Positions 4,947 through 6,045 of a DNA stretch of 6,045 nucleotides are shown in pieces. Under the pieces are notes generated by a model. The model was given only the letters and a program-made list of their open reading frames with translations. It ran no database searches and was not told the DNA's origin. This stretch comes from RUG11551 sp045546875 (GTDB taxonomy: Bacteria; Planctomycetota; Planctomycetia; Pirellulales; Thermoguttaceae). The position numbers and the translations under genes are program-made. How positions within the stretch are numbered: the first letter of the stretch is position 1; each line of letters begins with the position of its first letter. Location: contig JAZQDP010000123.1 of assembly GCA_045546875.1 (NCBI GenBank), positions 1 to 6,045 of the forward strand. Reading direction: 5' to 3'.

Positions 4947-5630
4947 TTATAACCCCATCAATTTGGAAAGACCGCTATTGACGCCGGAAAAGCCCATAAA
5001 CGCCATCGCTAAAATGCAGGCGGTAAGCAACGCTATGCCAACGCCCCGGAACGGTTTGGGAATGTCGGCAAGCTCCAATTCTTCTCGAATGCCTGCCATA
5101 ATGGTAATCGCGATGGTAAACCCTAAACCGCCGCCGACGGAATAGATCATCGCTTCTGAAAGCGACCACAGATTTGATGGATCTTGCAATCGTTTCATGA
5201 TTTCCAAACAGGCAAACAGAATGGCGCAGTTGGTGGTAATCAACGGCAGAAAGACGCCAAACGCTTTGTACAGGGGCGGGAAGAACTTCTTGACGTACAT
5301 TTCGACAAATTGAACCGACGCGGCAATGACGAAGATGTAAACCAAATAGCTCAAAATCGACAGGTTGGGAGCTACGTCTTTAACGCCAAAGGCGTTGAAA
5401 AGCCAAACGGCGCCCGGCGCTTCAGGACGTAAAATATAATACGTAAACGTCCAGGACAGGAAGCCGGCAATCGTCATGACGAACGTTACCGCCAACCCCA
5501 TTCCAAAAGCGGACGAAAGCTTTTTCGATACGCCCAAAAAGGGGCATATTCCGACAAAGTTAATAAGTACAAAGTTGTTGATTACCGCAGCGGTAAGGAA
5601 CAACAACAGCATCGAAAGGAACGTTTCCAT
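4947..5630 (-). CDS. rnfA: Rnf complex integral membrane subunit A
   Basis: RnfA is one of two related membrane subunits (with RnfE) in the core of the Na+- or H+-translocating ferredoxin:NAD+ oxidoreductase. The 227 residues show six hydrophobic segments, roughly 4-26, 40-62, 92-111, 121-143, 160-182 and 197-217. Family signatures include INNFVLINFVGICPFLGVSKK (17-37) and FLPLITTNCAILFA (127-140), whose Cys29 and Cys135 correspond to the cysteines that hold an intramembrane iron-sulfur cluster with RnfE. Others are GIREELELADIPKPFRG (180-196) and AFMGFSG (210-216). It is about 34 residues longer than E. coli RsxA (193), mainly through an extra stretch at about 67-90 between segments 2 and 3, plus a small C-terminal extension. 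The ATG is forced: an in-frame stop lies three codons upstream. No clear ribosome binding site is seen, and the 42-bp gap after rnfE suggests the gene is carried on the same transcript. Confidence 0.95.
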   Translation of the reverse strand: METFLSMLLLFLTAAVINNFVLINFVGICPFLGVSKKLSSAFGMGLAVTFVMTIAGFLSWTFTYYILRPEAPGAVWLFNAFGVKDVAPNLSILSYLVYIFVIAASVQFVEMYVKKFFPPLYKAFGVFLPLITTNCAILFACLEIMKRLQDPSNLWSLSEAMIYSVGGGLGFTIAITIMAGIREELELADIPKPFRGVGIALLTACILAMAFMGFSGVNSGLSKLMGL

Positions 5631-5672
5631 AATAATCTATATATTTAGTTGCAAGTTGCGAAAAAGCTGTCG

Positions 5673-6045
5673 TTATTGTTGATTTCCCTGTTTTTTGGCG
5701 CCGATCCAATTGAACAGAGCCATTAAACAGCCGAGAGTTAGAAACGCTCCTGGAGGCAGAATCATGATGCCGCAGTTGACCCAAAATTCGCCGGATAAAA
5801 CCTGATATCCCATCAGCGTTCCGGAACCGAGCAGTTCACGAACGATGGCAATTGAACTCAATCCCAGCAGGAACCCTAAACCTTGACCGAACCCGTCGGC
5901 AATGGCAGGAGCAAGAGACTGTTTGGACGCGCAAACCTCGCACCGGGAAATGATAATGCAGTTGACAATAATCAACGGAATGTACGGACCGAGCTGAGCG
6001 CTCATTTCCGGCATAAACGCCTGGAGAAAGTAGTCTGCAATAGTA
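5673..6045 (-). CDS. rnfE: Rnf complex integral membrane subunit E, N-terminal part outside window
   Basis: RnfE pairs with RnfA in the membrane core of the Rnf complex. 123 residues are visible and the frame stays open past the right edge. The ATG at 6012-6014 is internal, because the codons before it read TIADYFLQAF, in keeping with the family. Signatures are LGPYIPLIIVNCIIISRCEV, whose NC cysteine is the expected partner of RnfA Cys29/Cys135 in cluster binding, then ADGFGQGLGFLLGL, VRELLGSGTL and LPPGAFLTLGCLMAL, followed by a short basic tail GAKKQGNQQ. Membrane segments are evident around each of these. The stop codon lies 42 bp before rnfA, which is the normal E-A-B order. RnfA and RnfE are homologous to each other and to NqrE/NqrD. 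The RCEV and ADGFG motifs and the position upstream of rnfA favour RnfE. An RnfB immediately follows rnfA, so this is an Rnf and not an Nqr operon. Confidence 0.92.
   Translation of the reverse strand, partial: TIADYFLQAFMPEMSAQLGPYIPLIIVNCIIISRCEVCASKQSLAPAIADGFGQGLGFLLGLSSIAIVRELLGSGTLMGYQVLSGEFWVNCGIMILPPGAFLTLGCLMALFNWIGAKKQGNQQ

Noticed and set aside
4903..5145. Plus-strand frame of 80 codons spanning the rnfA-rnfB gap
   Set aside because: It mostly overlaps the conserved end of rnfA in antisense, has no recognisable motif, and has no credible ribosome binding site.

Overview
This 6 kb window is an ordinary-looking bacterial chromosome segment. It holds the end of one unidentified gene, three genes read to the right, and the distal part of an Rnf respiratory operon read to the left. 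No phage, CRISPR, insertion sequence, tRNA or rRNA is visible. Base composition is roughly 50% G+C in the recognisable genes and about 40% in the left-hand fragment.

Layout. (1) Positions 1-507 (+): the C-terminal part of a WD40/beta-propeller-like protein of unknown function. (2) Positions 508-865: a long intergenic region. It holds a G+C-rich hairpin block followed by heptanucleotide repeats (549-646), two inverted repeats sharing the half-site TTCAAC/GTTGAA, and a strong extended -10 promoter facing rightwards. (3) Positions 866-3949 (+): rpiB (ribose-5-phosphate isomerase B), a PFL-family/UPF0210 (DUF711) protein, and a DusB-like tRNA-dihydrouridine synthase. Their gaps are 77 and 55 bp, so they may form one transcription unit driven from the rpiB promoter. 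(4) Positions 3950-3993: a short convergent junction with a 10-bp inverted repeat that overlaps the dus stop codon. (5) Positions 3994-6045 (-): rnfB, rnfA and a 5'-truncated rnfE. Transcription order is E-A-B, which matches the end of the classical rnfCDGEAB arrangement.

How the genes work together. RnfE, RnfA and RnfB are subunits of the membrane complex that passes electrons from reduced ferredoxin to NAD+ and pumps Na+ or H+. The remaining subunits (C, D, G) should lie beyond the right edge. RpiB serves the pentose phosphate pathway and Dus modifies tRNA, so the rightward genes look like housekeeping functions grouped by chance or by co-expression, not a dedicated pathway.

Organism. The Rnf complex has a long, cysteine-rich RnfB, which suggests an anaerobic or facultative bacterium. 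The long Dus variant and the intergenic repeat (a CGGGGCTTACGCC-type hairpin plus TGCCT heptamers) remind me of Planctomycetota. That placement rests on memory of family style, not on a search, and I hold it at low to moderate confidence. I do not see a novel biological system here. The most interesting parts are the non-coding architecture upstream of rpiB and the sequence variations in Dus and RnfA.
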